From Nostoc sp. NMS2 (GTDB taxonomy: Bacteria > Cyanobacteriota > Cyanobacteriia > Cyanobacteriales > Nostocaceae): a stretch of DNA of 60,638 nucleotides. The translations under genes were made by a program, and so were the position numbers. Below the pieces are notes generated by a model. That model did no database searches. It had not been told where the DNA came from and saw only the letters and a program-made list of their open reading frames with translations. Shown here one piece after another: positions 17,409 through 25,600 of the stretch. Where the stretch lies: NCBI RefSeq assembly GCF_017115105.1, contig NZ_JABXKH010000145.1, positions 1-60,638 of the forward strand, written 5' to 3'. Each line of letters starts with the position of its first letter. Within the stretch, counting starts at the first letter, position 1.

Positions 17409-17825
17409 TTAGGAAAACCTACACTCTGATGAACTTAGGCGTAGGTTGGGTTGAGGAACGAAACCCAACACCAACAATCTCTGATTTTGTTGGGTTTCAC
17501 TTCGTTCAACCCAACCTACGAATATTTTATTTTTTCGGAGTAATAAAAGAGCGTTAGGAGAGTTATTCCCAATGTAGTCAATCGGTTCCCACAAAAGTTC
17601 CAAATTGCAGCTTGTTGCTAAAACTTTGCTAGAGTCAAGAGTATGTTCCGAATCTGGTCGATTACATAATCCAGTAACAGAATAATTTGTATCAAAGGCA
17701 CGAATGCTGAGATTCACTGCTGAATTCTCTTGGCTAAAAGAATAAAGACGGAAGCGATTAATACTTTTTTGTTCAAGATAAATATTCTCTATTCCAGTTA
17801 CAGGGTTAGTATTGGTCAATTCCAC
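17409..17825 (-). pseudogene. Doubtful ORF whose 3' third is a palindromic repeat
   Basis: The ~95 N-terminal residues (MELTNTNPVTGIENIYLEQK...) look protein-like but match no family I know. The C-terminal ~40 residues (VGWVERSETQQNQRLL...) are a translation of the dispersed palindrome at 17441-17520. It is either a small gene whose end was replaced by the repeat, or a remnant. Confidence 0.3.
17441..17520. repeat. Dispersed palindromic element (GTAGGTTGGGTTGA family)
   Basis: Arms GTAGGTTGGGTTGA and TCAACCCAACCTAC, with inner CGAAACCCAACA/TGTTGGGTTTC pairing. Same family as 1953-2025 and 22571-22650. Confidence 0.8.
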
Positions 17826-17947
17826 ACTACAACTTGACCTTTTTTTAATTAAAATTTAAAAATTAGTGAAGAAGAATAATTTTTAATTAATTAATTTTGG
17901 GTACAAGCCCCCACTGATTGCAATTTTTAATTAATAATTTTTAATTT

Positions 17948-19126
17948 TTAATTGGAGCGAAGCGACTTGACATCCTTCAGTACTGCTACCAATTTTTCAA
18001 TATGTGCTGCTTCATGAGTTGCCATTACAGATATTCTAATTCGACTTGTAGGCACTGTAGGGGGACGAATTGCTGGGGCAAAAATGCCAGCATCTTTTAG
18101 CTGTTTTCCAGCTTTGAGGGCATCTGTGGCATTAGGCAATTGAAAACATAATATGGGTGATTCAGAAGGCAGCAATTTTAAGTTAGGCAACTGTTGCAGC
18201 AAAGTTTTCAAGTAATGTATATTCCCCCACAATCGGGCACGGTGTTGCGGTTCTTGTTGCACTATCTTGATTGCTGCTAAGGCCGCTGCTGTATCAGCAG
18301 GTGAAAGCCCAGTGGTATAAATCCAACTGGGGGCGCGGTTTTGCAAAAAGTCAATTAAGGCGCTACTTCCGGCTACATACCCGCCTAAACTACCCAAAGC
18401 TTTACTCAAGGTGCCAATTTGAATTAATTGCTTTCCTGTACATCCAAAATGCTCAACACACCCAGCGCCAGTTGTTCCTAGTACCCCAGTGGCATGAGCT
18501 TCATCGACTAGCAGCATACAGCCAAATTCGTCAGCCAGATCCAACAGTGCGGGCAACGGACATAAATCGCCGTCCATGCTGAAGACAGTATCAGTCAGAA
18601 TCAAACAGCGTCGGTAATTTTGCCTCTGCTGATTCAGCTGGGTTTTTAGTACTGCTATATCACAGTGCGGGTATTCCACAACTGTCGCACCGCTAAGAAT
18701 CGCTCCATTTTTCAGACTGGAATGATTGTATTGGTCAGAGAAAATTAAATCACGCTTGCCCACAAGAGCGGTAATTGCACCCAAATTAGCTAGATACCCG
18801 GAACTAAATACCAAGGCATCTTCTGTTTGTTTGGTAGATGCGATCGCCTTTTCTAACTCCCTGTGCAATTCTCGATGTCCACTGAGTAATCTAGAACCAG
18901 TACTACCAGTGCCAAATTCTGCGATCGCAGCAGTCGCAGCTGCCATCAACCGCTCATCCCCAGCCAATCCCAAATAGTCATTGCTGGCAAAATTAATTAC
19001 CTCTTGCCCAGCTAAAACCACCGTTGCACCCGGACGACCGTTGATAGGTTGTACCGAACGATACCAGTCTGCCCGATGAATTGTTGCTAAGGACTGTTCT
19101 AGCCAGGCATAAGGGTTGGTGGGCAT
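17948..19126 (-). CDS. bioF: 8-amino-7-oxononanoate synthase (392 aa)
   Basis: A PLP-dependent alpha-oxoamine synthase that condenses pimeloyl-ACP (or -CoA) with alanine in biotin synthesis. The PLP-binding lysine is K242 in TLSKALGSLGGYV. The substrate/PLP site motifs VDEAHATGVLG and FSMDGD are present, and the length is normal. The ATG (MPTNPYAWLEQSL) lies at the very edge of a G-rich STRR, so the region where a Shine-Dalgarno should be is all repeat sequence. No other bio genes are nearby. A related KBL-type activity cannot be fully excluded but BioF is much more likely. Confidence 0.88.
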   Translation of the reverse strand: MPTNPYAWLEQSLATIHRADWYRSVQPINGRPGATVVLAGQEVINFASNDYLGLAGDERLMAAATAAIAEFGTGSTGSRLLSGHRELHRELEKAIASTKQTEDALVFSSGYLANLGAITALVGKRDLIFSDQYNHSSLKNGAILSGATVVEYPHCDIAVLKTQLNQQRQNYRRCLILTDTVFSMDGDLCPLPALLDLADEFGCMLLVDEAHATGVLGTTGAGCVEHFGCTGKQLIQIGTLSKALGSLGGYVAGSSALIDFLQNRAPSWIYTTGLSPADTAAALAAIKIVQQEPQHRARLWGNIHYLKTLLQQLPNLKLLPSESPILCFQLPNATDALKAGKQLKDAGIFAPAIRPPTVPTSRIRISVMATHEAAHIEKLVAVLKDVKSLRSN

Positions 19127-19128
19127 GG

Positions 19129-19276
19129 GGCAGGGGGCATGGGGAGTGGGGCAGGGGGCAGGGGGCAGGGGGGAGATGGGGGAGATGGGGGAGATAATAA
19201 CTAATGACTAATGACTAATGACTAATGACTAATGACTAATGACCAATGACTAATGACTAATGACTAATGACTAATG
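19129..19276. repeat. Two fused STRRs, (GGGGCAG)n then (AATGACT)n
   Basis: G-rich heptamers (19129-19196) run directly into about eleven AATGACT/TAATGAC heptamers (19197-19276) between ruvA and bioF. Confidence 0.88.
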
Positions 19277-19280
19277 ACAA

Positions 19281-19913
19281 TTAAACTTGTTCGCTACTGA
19301 GATGAGCGATCGCTTGTTTAATCCAATCTTCGACGTAGGCATCTTTGGGTAGGCCGATATCTTCACTTACCACATGCAGGGCATGACTGACTTCATGGGC
19401 AGTATATCCCAAGGCGAAGAGGGTCATTTGTACCTCTTCGAGAATTCCTGGTGCTGGCCCGCCTGTGGCGACGAAGAACCCGGCTGATTTGCGCCACTCG
19501 ACTAATTTGCTTTTCAATTCCAAACAGATGCGCTCTGCGATTTTTTTACCGACACCGGGAGCCTGAATTAAGATTTGTGTATTGCCAGCGATAATTGCTT
19601 GGACTAAATCTGGTAGTTCCAGAGTGTCCAGGAGGGCGATCGCTAAGGCTGCACCAATTCCTGTGACAGTCAGCAAGTGGCGAAATAAATCGCGTTCGGC
19701 TGGGGAAGCAAAGCCATATAGAAACGGCACTTCTTCCCGAATTTGCAAATGGGTAAAAATTTGCGCCACTCCTCCCGACTCTGGTAACTGGTTTCCTAGC
19801 CGTTGGGGAACTTGCAAATCATACCCCAAGCCATTCACTTCCAGAGTCAGAATCACGCGATTAGCGCCAATTGTTTGGATACCAGCGACTATACCTTTTA
19901 GATAACTAATCAT
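19281..19913 (-). CDS. ruvA: Holliday junction branch migration protein RuvA (210 aa)
   Basis: RuvA binds four-way DNA junctions and loads the RuvB motor. The N-terminal OB domain is at 1-65 (MISYLKGIVAGIQTIGANRV). The tandem helix-hairpin-helix motifs follow at about 70-140 (LLTVTGIGAALAIALLD and IQAPGVGKKIAERICLELK). The C-terminal RuvB-binding domain is at 155-205. Its ATG overlaps the stop of the upstream phosphatase gene by one base (TAATG), so the two genes are translationally coupled. ruvB and ruvC are not adjacent, as is common in cyanobacteria. Confidence 0.95.
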   Translation of the reverse strand: MISYLKGIVAGIQTIGANRVILTLEVNGLGYDLQVPQRLGNQLPESGGVAQIFTHLQIREEVPFLYGFASPAERDLFRHLLTVTGIGAALAIALLDTLELPDLVQAIIAGNTQILIQAPGVGKKIAERICLELKSKLVEWRKSAGFFVATGGPAPGILEEVQMTLFALGYTAHEVSHALHVVSEDIGLPKDAYVEDWIKQAIAHLSSEQV

Positions 19914-20671
19914 TACAAGAGACCAAAATAATTTAAGCCTTCAATAATTCCACCTGCACAAAAACATGAAGCCAGGTAGCGGTGTGTAGCGGGATACTCA
20001 TCGTGCCATTGGAGTAACTCTTTTCGGGCATTCCCCACAATGATTCCCCGTTCGTTGCCTACAGCAAATAAAGCAATATCATTACCCGAATCACCACAGA
20101 CAACTGTTTGTTCTGCTGCAAATTTCCACTTCTGACGTAAAAACTGCATTGCCTGACCTTTATCGCTGCTATGGGGTACAATGTCAAGGTCAATACCGCT
20201 ACTGTAGATTAACTTTACATTTAATTTAAATTTCTGCAACTCTACTTCAAGTTGTGGTAGAACATTCGCAGATACTTCTTGCTCTAAAAAAAAACTCACT
20301 TTGAAGGGACGCTGTTCTGAATCTGGTTGCCGAACTAACTCACGGTATTTTCGGGTAATAGATAATACAGTTTCCCGTTCCCATCCCGGAGAAAGGATTT
20401 CTGACCAATCTGAGTCTGGAGTATCAGTACCATCAAGATAAATTTCTGTACCTACAGAAAGGACGAGTGCATCTGGTTCCAAGAGATTTTTTTGAGTTTT
20501 GAGTTCTTTGTAAAGTACAGGCGATCGCCCGGTAGAATAAACAATCTTAGTGCCGTATTCTTGGCGATGTCTCTTCAGCAGTTGATTTAGTTCTGGTAAA
20601 GCACTGTCATCGCCGACGGTGCGATACACGAGGGTGTCATCTAAGTCGGTTACAAACAGAAATGGTTTCAT
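19913..20671 (-). CDS. Sucrose-phosphate phosphatase-like HAD hydrolase (252 aa)
   Basis: A HAD-superfamily hydrolase of the sucrose-phosphate phosphatase type, which releases sucrose from sucrose-6-phosphate. Motif I is DLDDTL (nucleophile D9, acid D11). Motif II is YSTGR (S46-T47 region). Motif III/IV is VVCGDSGNDIALF near residue 192. The length matches stand-alone cyanobacterial SPP. Sucrose serves as compatible solute and carbon carrier to heterocysts in this group. It forms a coupled pair with ruvA, although no functional link is evident. Another substrate such as glucosylglycerol phosphate is possible but less likely. Confidence 0.85.
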   Translation of the reverse strand: MKPFLFVTDLDDTLVYRTVGDDSALPELNQLLKRHRQEYGTKIVYSTGRSPVLYKELKTQKNLLEPDALVLSVGTEIYLDGTDTPDSDWSEILSPGWERETVLSITRKYRELVRQPDSEQRPFKVSFFLEQEVSANVLPQLEVELQKFKLNVKLIYSSGIDLDIVPHSSDKGQAMQFLRQKWKFAAEQTVVCGDSGNDIALFAVGNERGIIVGNARKELLQWHDEYPATHRYLASCFCAGGIIEGLNYFGLL

Positions 20672-20835
20672 GATTAGAACTCTTGCAAAATTTCGTTATT
20701 CTACCGTGTGAAGGGACTTTTGCAAGAAGTTTGCTTGCTAAAAACAAAACAAGTTGAAAACTTGCGCTTACCGCTAATCCTTGCAGGCTAAGTGGGCTTT
20801 AAACCCGTTTTTCCAGTAACAACGTGAGTTTGACA

Positions 20836-20941
20836 GACCTCTCCCTCCCAGCCTCCCTCTCCTAAAAGGCGAGGGAGGAGTAACGAGAAAATAGGGTTTT
20901 TGCTCCCCTCTCCTCGTAGGAAAGGGGCTGGGGGAGAGGTC
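20836..20941. repeat. Dispersed hairpin element (gacct...aggtc family)
   Basis: It begins GACCTCTCCC and ends GGGAGAGGTC, terminal inverted repeats of ten bases. It has two internal hairpins (CCTCTCCTAAAAGGCGAGG and CCTCTCCTCGTAGGAAAGG). Related to 5999-6086. Confidence 0.75.
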
Positions 20942-21001
20942 AAAATAGCACTCGTCGAACTCACGTCAGTAACAAATAGATTTATAAGTTCATTATAATG
21001 A

Positions 21002-21316
21002 TTGCTGCAAATGCTTAAACGTTTCTTATATATGGAAGAGCATTTGTTGCAAAGTATTAAACATTTGCAACAACTAATTATACATTTGCTGCAAATGCTT
21101 AAGCGTTTCTTATATATGGAAGAGCGTTTGTTGCAAAGTATTAAGCATTTGCAACAACTAATTATACATTTGCTGCAAATGCTTAAGCGTTTCTTATATA
21201 TGGAAGAGCGTTTGTTGCAAAGTATTAAGCATTTGCAACAACTAATTATACATTTGCTGCAAATGCTTAAGCGTTTCTTATATATGGAAGAGCGTTTGCA
21301 ACAAATGCTCAAATTT
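21002..21316. repeat. 84-nt tandem repeat with internal inverted repeats (3 full + 1 partial copies)
   Basis: Units start at 21002, 21086, 21170 and 21254 (partial, ~50 nt). Units two and three are identical. Each unit contains a 10-bp inverted repeat, TTGTTGCAAA-(10 nt)-TTTGCAACAA, and the arms GCAAATGCTTAA / TTAAGCATTTGC. The unit is 28 codons, so both strands stay open: a plus-strand frame of 162 codons (TTG at 21002 or ATG at 21011, to 21490) and a minus-strand frame. The plus frame reads as a Leu-rich amphipathic 28-mer (four heptads, e.g. LLQMLKRFLYMEER). Whether this is a coiled-coil peptide gene or a nucleic-acid structure array is open. Confidence 0.85.
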
Positions 21317-21442
21317 TGGCAACTAATGTTTAAATTTGAGCGATGTCGAAAGAGACTTAGCACCAAAAAACAATGTAGAGACTTAGTTCTACGTCTGTTT
21401 CGCTTAATGCACTACGATAAAATCAATTTAACGGGTCGCGGA

Positions 21443-21478
21443 AATCCCCATCTTCAAGGTATTCCTAAGATGGGGATT
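21443..21478. other. Perfect 12-bp hairpin, possible left end of an IS605-like remnant
   Basis: Arms AATCCCCATCTT (21443-21454) and AAGATGGGGATT (21467-21478) with a 12-nt loop. There is no T-run, so it is not a typical terminator. The subterminal position relative to the right-end-like sequence at 21590-21712 suggests a PATE-type element. Confidence 0.45.
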
Positions 21479-21589
21479 GTGAGCGGGTGACGAGTCACCA
21501 AAATTTTCTGGTAAGCTAAATAGTATCTTGACCATCAATGCCATAAGCGAAAACCAAGCTAACAGGTATATGTTGCAAGAAGAAGATTT

Positions 21590-21712
21590 GGGTCTTGGGA
21601 ACCAGGACTCCTGCCCTTGGAGGGAATGTCAGACTTTCTAGTACTACGGAGTTCTGGAGGCTATTCCCGATGAATTGGGAAGCTCCGTCCGTCTTACGGC
21701 GGAGTAGTCCAC
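21590..21712 (+). mobile_element. Solo IS200/IS605-type right end without transposase genes
   Basis: The sequence runs GGTCTTGGGAACCAGG ... TATTCCCGATGAATTGGGA, then a hairpin CTCCG (21683-21687)/CGGAG (21700-21704), then AGTAGTCCAC. This is the arrangement downstream of tnpB in cyanobacterial IS200/IS605 elements, where the guide-RNA scaffold ends. No tnpA or tnpB reading frame remains between here and 21316. It ends 22 bp before the start of the next Uma2 gene. Confidence 0.55.
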
Positions 21713-21733
21713 CCACCTCTACTGTCTGCGATC

Positions 21734-22438
21734 GTGGTCAACACTTCTCCACAACATTCGACTCCAACTGATTCTACCTTCGACATTCCGCCTCTTGAGA
21801 GTGGCGATCGCCTCATTCGTCCAGAGTTTGAGCGTCGCTATAATGCCATGCCCAACCTCAAGAAAGCTGAATTAATTGAAGGAGTCGTTTACATGGCATC
21901 ACCTTTGCGCTTTGAACCCCACGCCGAACCACATGGTAATTTAATGATTTGGCTGGGAAATTACAAAGTAGCTACGCCTGGTGTCAGATTAGGTGATAAT
22001 CCAACTGTGCGGCTAGATTTAGATAATGAACCTCAACCTGATGCCATTTTGTTAATTGATGCAGCGTGTGGCGGCTCATCTCATTTGGGTACTGATGGTT
22101 ATGTGGAAGGTGCGCCCGAATTAGTAGCAGAAGTTGCCGCCAGCAGTGCTAGCAAAGATTTGTATGATAAAAAACGTGCCTATCGTCGCAATGGCATTCA
22201 GGAATATATTGTTTGGCAAGTTTTTGAGCGGACTGTTAGTTGGTTCAGCTTGCAAAATGGTGAATACGTATCACTGATACCAAATGCGTCAGGCATAATT
22301 CAAAGTCAAGTCTTTCCAGGATTGTGGCTTGATGTATCAGCATTAGTTGCGGGAAATATGCAACAAGTTTTAGCAGTGTTGCAGAAAGGGCTAAGTTCAG
22401 CAGAACATCAGACGTTTATTCAGAAAATAAGTATTTAA
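21734..22438 (+). CDS. Uma2 family (DUF820) protein, divergent type (234 aa)
   Basis: The Uma2 fold is recognisable from RYNAMPNLKKAELIEGVVYM, the acidic motif PQPDAILLID, the segment ELVAEVAASSASKDLYDKK, and GIQEYIVWQV. It belongs to a different subgroup from the 6146-6769 paralogue (extra N-terminal ~25 residues, EVAASSAS in place of EVVSTNWS). The start chosen is GTG at 21734, and no strong ribosome binding site is visible. The IS605-like end lies directly upstream and may supply or disrupt the promoter. Cellular function is unknown. Confidence 0.8.
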   Translation: MVNTSPQHSTPTDSTFDIPPLESGDRLIRPEFERRYNAMPNLKKAELIEGVVYMASPLRFEPHAEPHGNLMIWLGNYKVATPGVRLGDNPTVRLDLDNEPQPDAILLIDAACGGSSHLGTDGYVEGAPELVAEVAASSASKDLYDKKRAYRRNGIQEYIVWQVFERTVSWFSLQNGEYVSLIPNASGIIQSQVFPGLWLDVSALVAGNMQQVLAVLQKGLSSAEHQTFIQKISI

Positions 22439-22451
22439 TAAAGAGTTAAGG

Positions 22452-22556
22452 CAATACGGTTCGGTTAAGGTTTTTTGATGAAAATACTAGATCGCAAAGA
22501 CGCGATAAATTGCTGATTATTGTAGAGACGGCGATTCATCGCGTCTCTTGACTTCC
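22452..22556. mobile_element. Partial MITE (left terminus plus internal palindrome)
   Basis: It starts with the terminus CAATACGGTTCGGTTAAGG (22452-22470), the same as the reverse complement of 57395-57413. It is followed by CTAGATCGCAAAGAC and an AGACGGCGATTCATCGCGTCTC palindrome shared with 57313-57392. The opposite terminus is missing. Confidence 0.55.
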
Positions 22557-22570
22557 AAGATATATTTATG

Positions 22571-22650
22571 TAGGTTGGGTGGAGTGAAACGTAACCCAAC
22601 ATTATCACCAAATTTTATGTTGGGTTACGCTATCGCTGCACCCAACCTAC
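22571..22650. repeat. Dispersed palindromic element (GTAGGTTGGGT family)
   Basis: Arms GTAGGTTGGGTG...GTAACCCAACAT and ATGTTGGGTTAC...CACCCAACCTAC. It sits 13 bp beyond the stop of the minus-strand hybrid kinase and may act as its terminator. Third copy of the family in the window. Confidence 0.75.
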
Positions 22651-22663
22651 AAAACTACAGGTT

Positions 22664-25600
22664 TCAAGATAGACGTGGTTTAGTCTGCGCCAGTGCCACC
22701 ACAGCTTGAACTAACTCTTCTGGATCGAGGGGCTTGGTAACGTGCCGTTGATAGCCACTGGTTATAGCTCGCTGGGAATCCTCAACTCTGGCATAAGCAG
22801 TCAAAGCGATCGCTGGAATTTGTCCGCCTTTTTCGGGAGTTAAAGTTCGGATCTGTTGAATCAGGGAATAACCATCGACTTCAGGCATTCCAATATCACT
22901 GACTAACACATCGGGTTGAAAGGACTCCAGGTTTGCCAACACTTCTGTGGCAGAAGCTACAGTCAAGACTTTAGCTCCGTATTCAGCAAGCAATACTGTT
23001 AATAGCTCACGGGCATCGGGGTCATCATCCACTGCCAGGATTCTAATTCCTGTGAGTTCGAGTCCTGGTTGTGGCAACTCATCTGTCTGCTTGATTTCTG
23101 GTTGAAGACTCAGCAGTGGCAACTGGACTGTAAAGGTAGCTCCCAACCCTTCACCAGGACTGTCAGCCGTGATGGTGCCGCCGTGAGCCTCAACTAACTG
23201 ACGGACGATCGCTAATCCCAATCCTAACCCGCCATACTTGCGAGTAATTGAGACATCTTCTTGACGGAATGACTCAAAAATGTATGGGAGAAAGTCAGGG
23301 TTAATGCCAATGCCCGTGTCACTGACGATAATGTATGCCTGCTCATCTACTTGCTCTAATCGGATTTCAACCCGTCCTCCCTTGGGGGTAAACTTGATAG
23401 CATTGGAAAGTAAATTCCAAACGATTTGTTGCAGGCGGTTGGAATCTCCAGAGACTTGCCCAATATTCGGCAGTAACGGATGCAACGTAATTGATTTGGC
23501 AATGGCTGCTGTACTTACCGTATCGATCGCAGATTCAATAATAAATGCCAGATTTACAGGTGCAGCATTGATGCTGAGTTTGCCGCGCAAAATCTTGGCA
23601 ACATCCAGCAAGTCATCAATCAGTTGAGTTTGCAGTTTAGCGTTGCGTTCAATTGTGGCTAAGGCTTCAGCCGTTTTGGTTTCATTAAATTTGCGGGTTT
23701 GCAGCAGTTTTGTCCAGCCGAGAATCGGGTTGAGAGGCGATCGCAATTCATGGGAGAGAACGGCAAGAAACTCATCTTTGATGCGGTTGGCACGTTCGGC
23801 TTCTGCTCTTGCCGCTTGCTCTAGCTGGAATAACCGATCGCGTTCAGCCTCCAGTTGTTTTTGCGCTTCGATATCAGTTGCACTGCCAAACCATTTGACA
23901 ATTTGACCTTGCTTATTCTTTTGCGGAATTGCTTGGTGTAGATGCCAGCGATATACACCATCTGCCCGCCGCATCCGACCTTCGGCTTGATAATAAGTAC
24001 CCTGTTGTACTGCCTCACTCCACTGTTGAACCAGAATAAGTATATCTTCTGGATGCACGACCTCTTTCCAGCCGATTGTGTGGGCTTGTTCCAGTTTTAA
24101 TCCTGTGAATTCCGACCAACGTTGATTGACATCGAGTAACGCTCCTTCAGGGTTGGCTGTCCAGACTAATTGTGGGATTAATTCTGCCAAGCACCGATAG
24201 CGTTCTTCACTTTGCCGTAATTCCTCCTCTACCTGTTTGCGCTCGGTGATGTCACGCGAAATCAATAAGATTCGTTCTATTTGCCCGGAAGCATCCAGAA
24301 TCGGGCTAACGACGACTTCCCACCATTTCGGAGTACCTTTGATGGTGGGGCAGTATCCGCGAAAAATTCTGACTTCACCTGTTTTAGCGGCAGCGAGTGC
24401 CTGTTCTGCCTGTTGCCGATAGCTGCCTTCCCAGAAACAGACCCATTCAGTATTGAGATAGGAATTTAAGTCGTCAATTTCCATCAAACACAGCCCGCCT
24501 GTATTCATGTACAGGAGCCGCCCATCCAGGCTTAATACCTTGATACAGTCAGAACTGCTTTCTAAAATGCGGTTCTTAAATTCTTCACTCTGGCGTAGGG
24601 CTTCTTCGGTTTGTTGGCGAGCGGTAATATCTCGCCAGGTGGCAACAAATCCATCTCCAAATTTAGCCACGCGGATATCAAATGCTCTAACTAAGCGTTG
24701 TTCTCCGTACTCATCCTCATAAACTAGGCTGTCTTTAATCAGCGCCTGCCCTGTTTCTACTACCTGACAGTATTCATCAAACAATTCACTGTGACGATGC
24801 CCTGGTAGTAATTCACACAACCCCCGCCCAGTCTGCTGCTCATAAGTCATTTGATTGTTGACACAAGCCGCATCATTGACATATTCAGTTATAAAATCGA
24901 CAATCTGTCCCTGCTCATTCCTCGCAGCCCGGTATACTCCAAAACAATCCAGCATATTTTCAACCGACGTGCGGAAGCGTTCTTCGCTCTTTCGCAAAGC
25001 AAGCTCTGCCTGTTTGCGTAAGCGAAGCTCTTCGTAAATATCGGTGACATCATAATGGATGCCTGCCATTCGCAGGGGATTGCCATGTCGATCGCGCGAA
25101 ACCACTTTTCCGTAGTTGGCAATCCATTTCCAATCCCCAGACTTGGTTAACATCCGATATTCAAATTTGTAAGACACCGAATCGTCCTGAAGATGTCCAT
25201 TCAACCGTTCCATCACCCAAACTTTATCGTCAGGATGAATTAGTCGCTCCCAGCTGCTAAAGTCATCCCGTAACTCTCCTTTCTCATATCCCAGCATTTC
25301 CAGCCATCGGGAACTTAAATAATCTTCATTGGTAACAATGTTCCAATCCCATAGACCGCCACCAGAACCTTCTAGTGCCATTTGCAGGCGTTCTTCACTG
25401 TCTCGCAGGGCTTGCTCTACCTGTTTGCGTTCGCTGATGTCTTCGGCAATACCTGTAAACCGATAAATCTCTCCTGTTTCATCTCGAAGCCCAAAACAGC
25501 GATCGTGAACCCAACGAATACTGCCATCGGGTAAGATAATGCGGTATTCTTCATCAAATTGACCGGCGACAGCTTTTTCTGCAAACGCTTTCTGGATCGA

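Larger units (their letters stand above)
17041..17947. other. Long intergenic region with palindrome and weak ORF
   Basis: AT-rich spacer between the kinase and bioF. The only structured part is the palindrome at 17441-17520. A doubtful ORF on the minus strand is listed separately. Confidence 0.6.

Noticed and set aside
20788..21366. 192-codon minus-strand ORF rich in Cys, Lys and Ser
   Set aside because: It is the complement of the 84-nt tandem repeat plus the hairpin element at 20836-20941. It is open only because the unit length is divisible by three.
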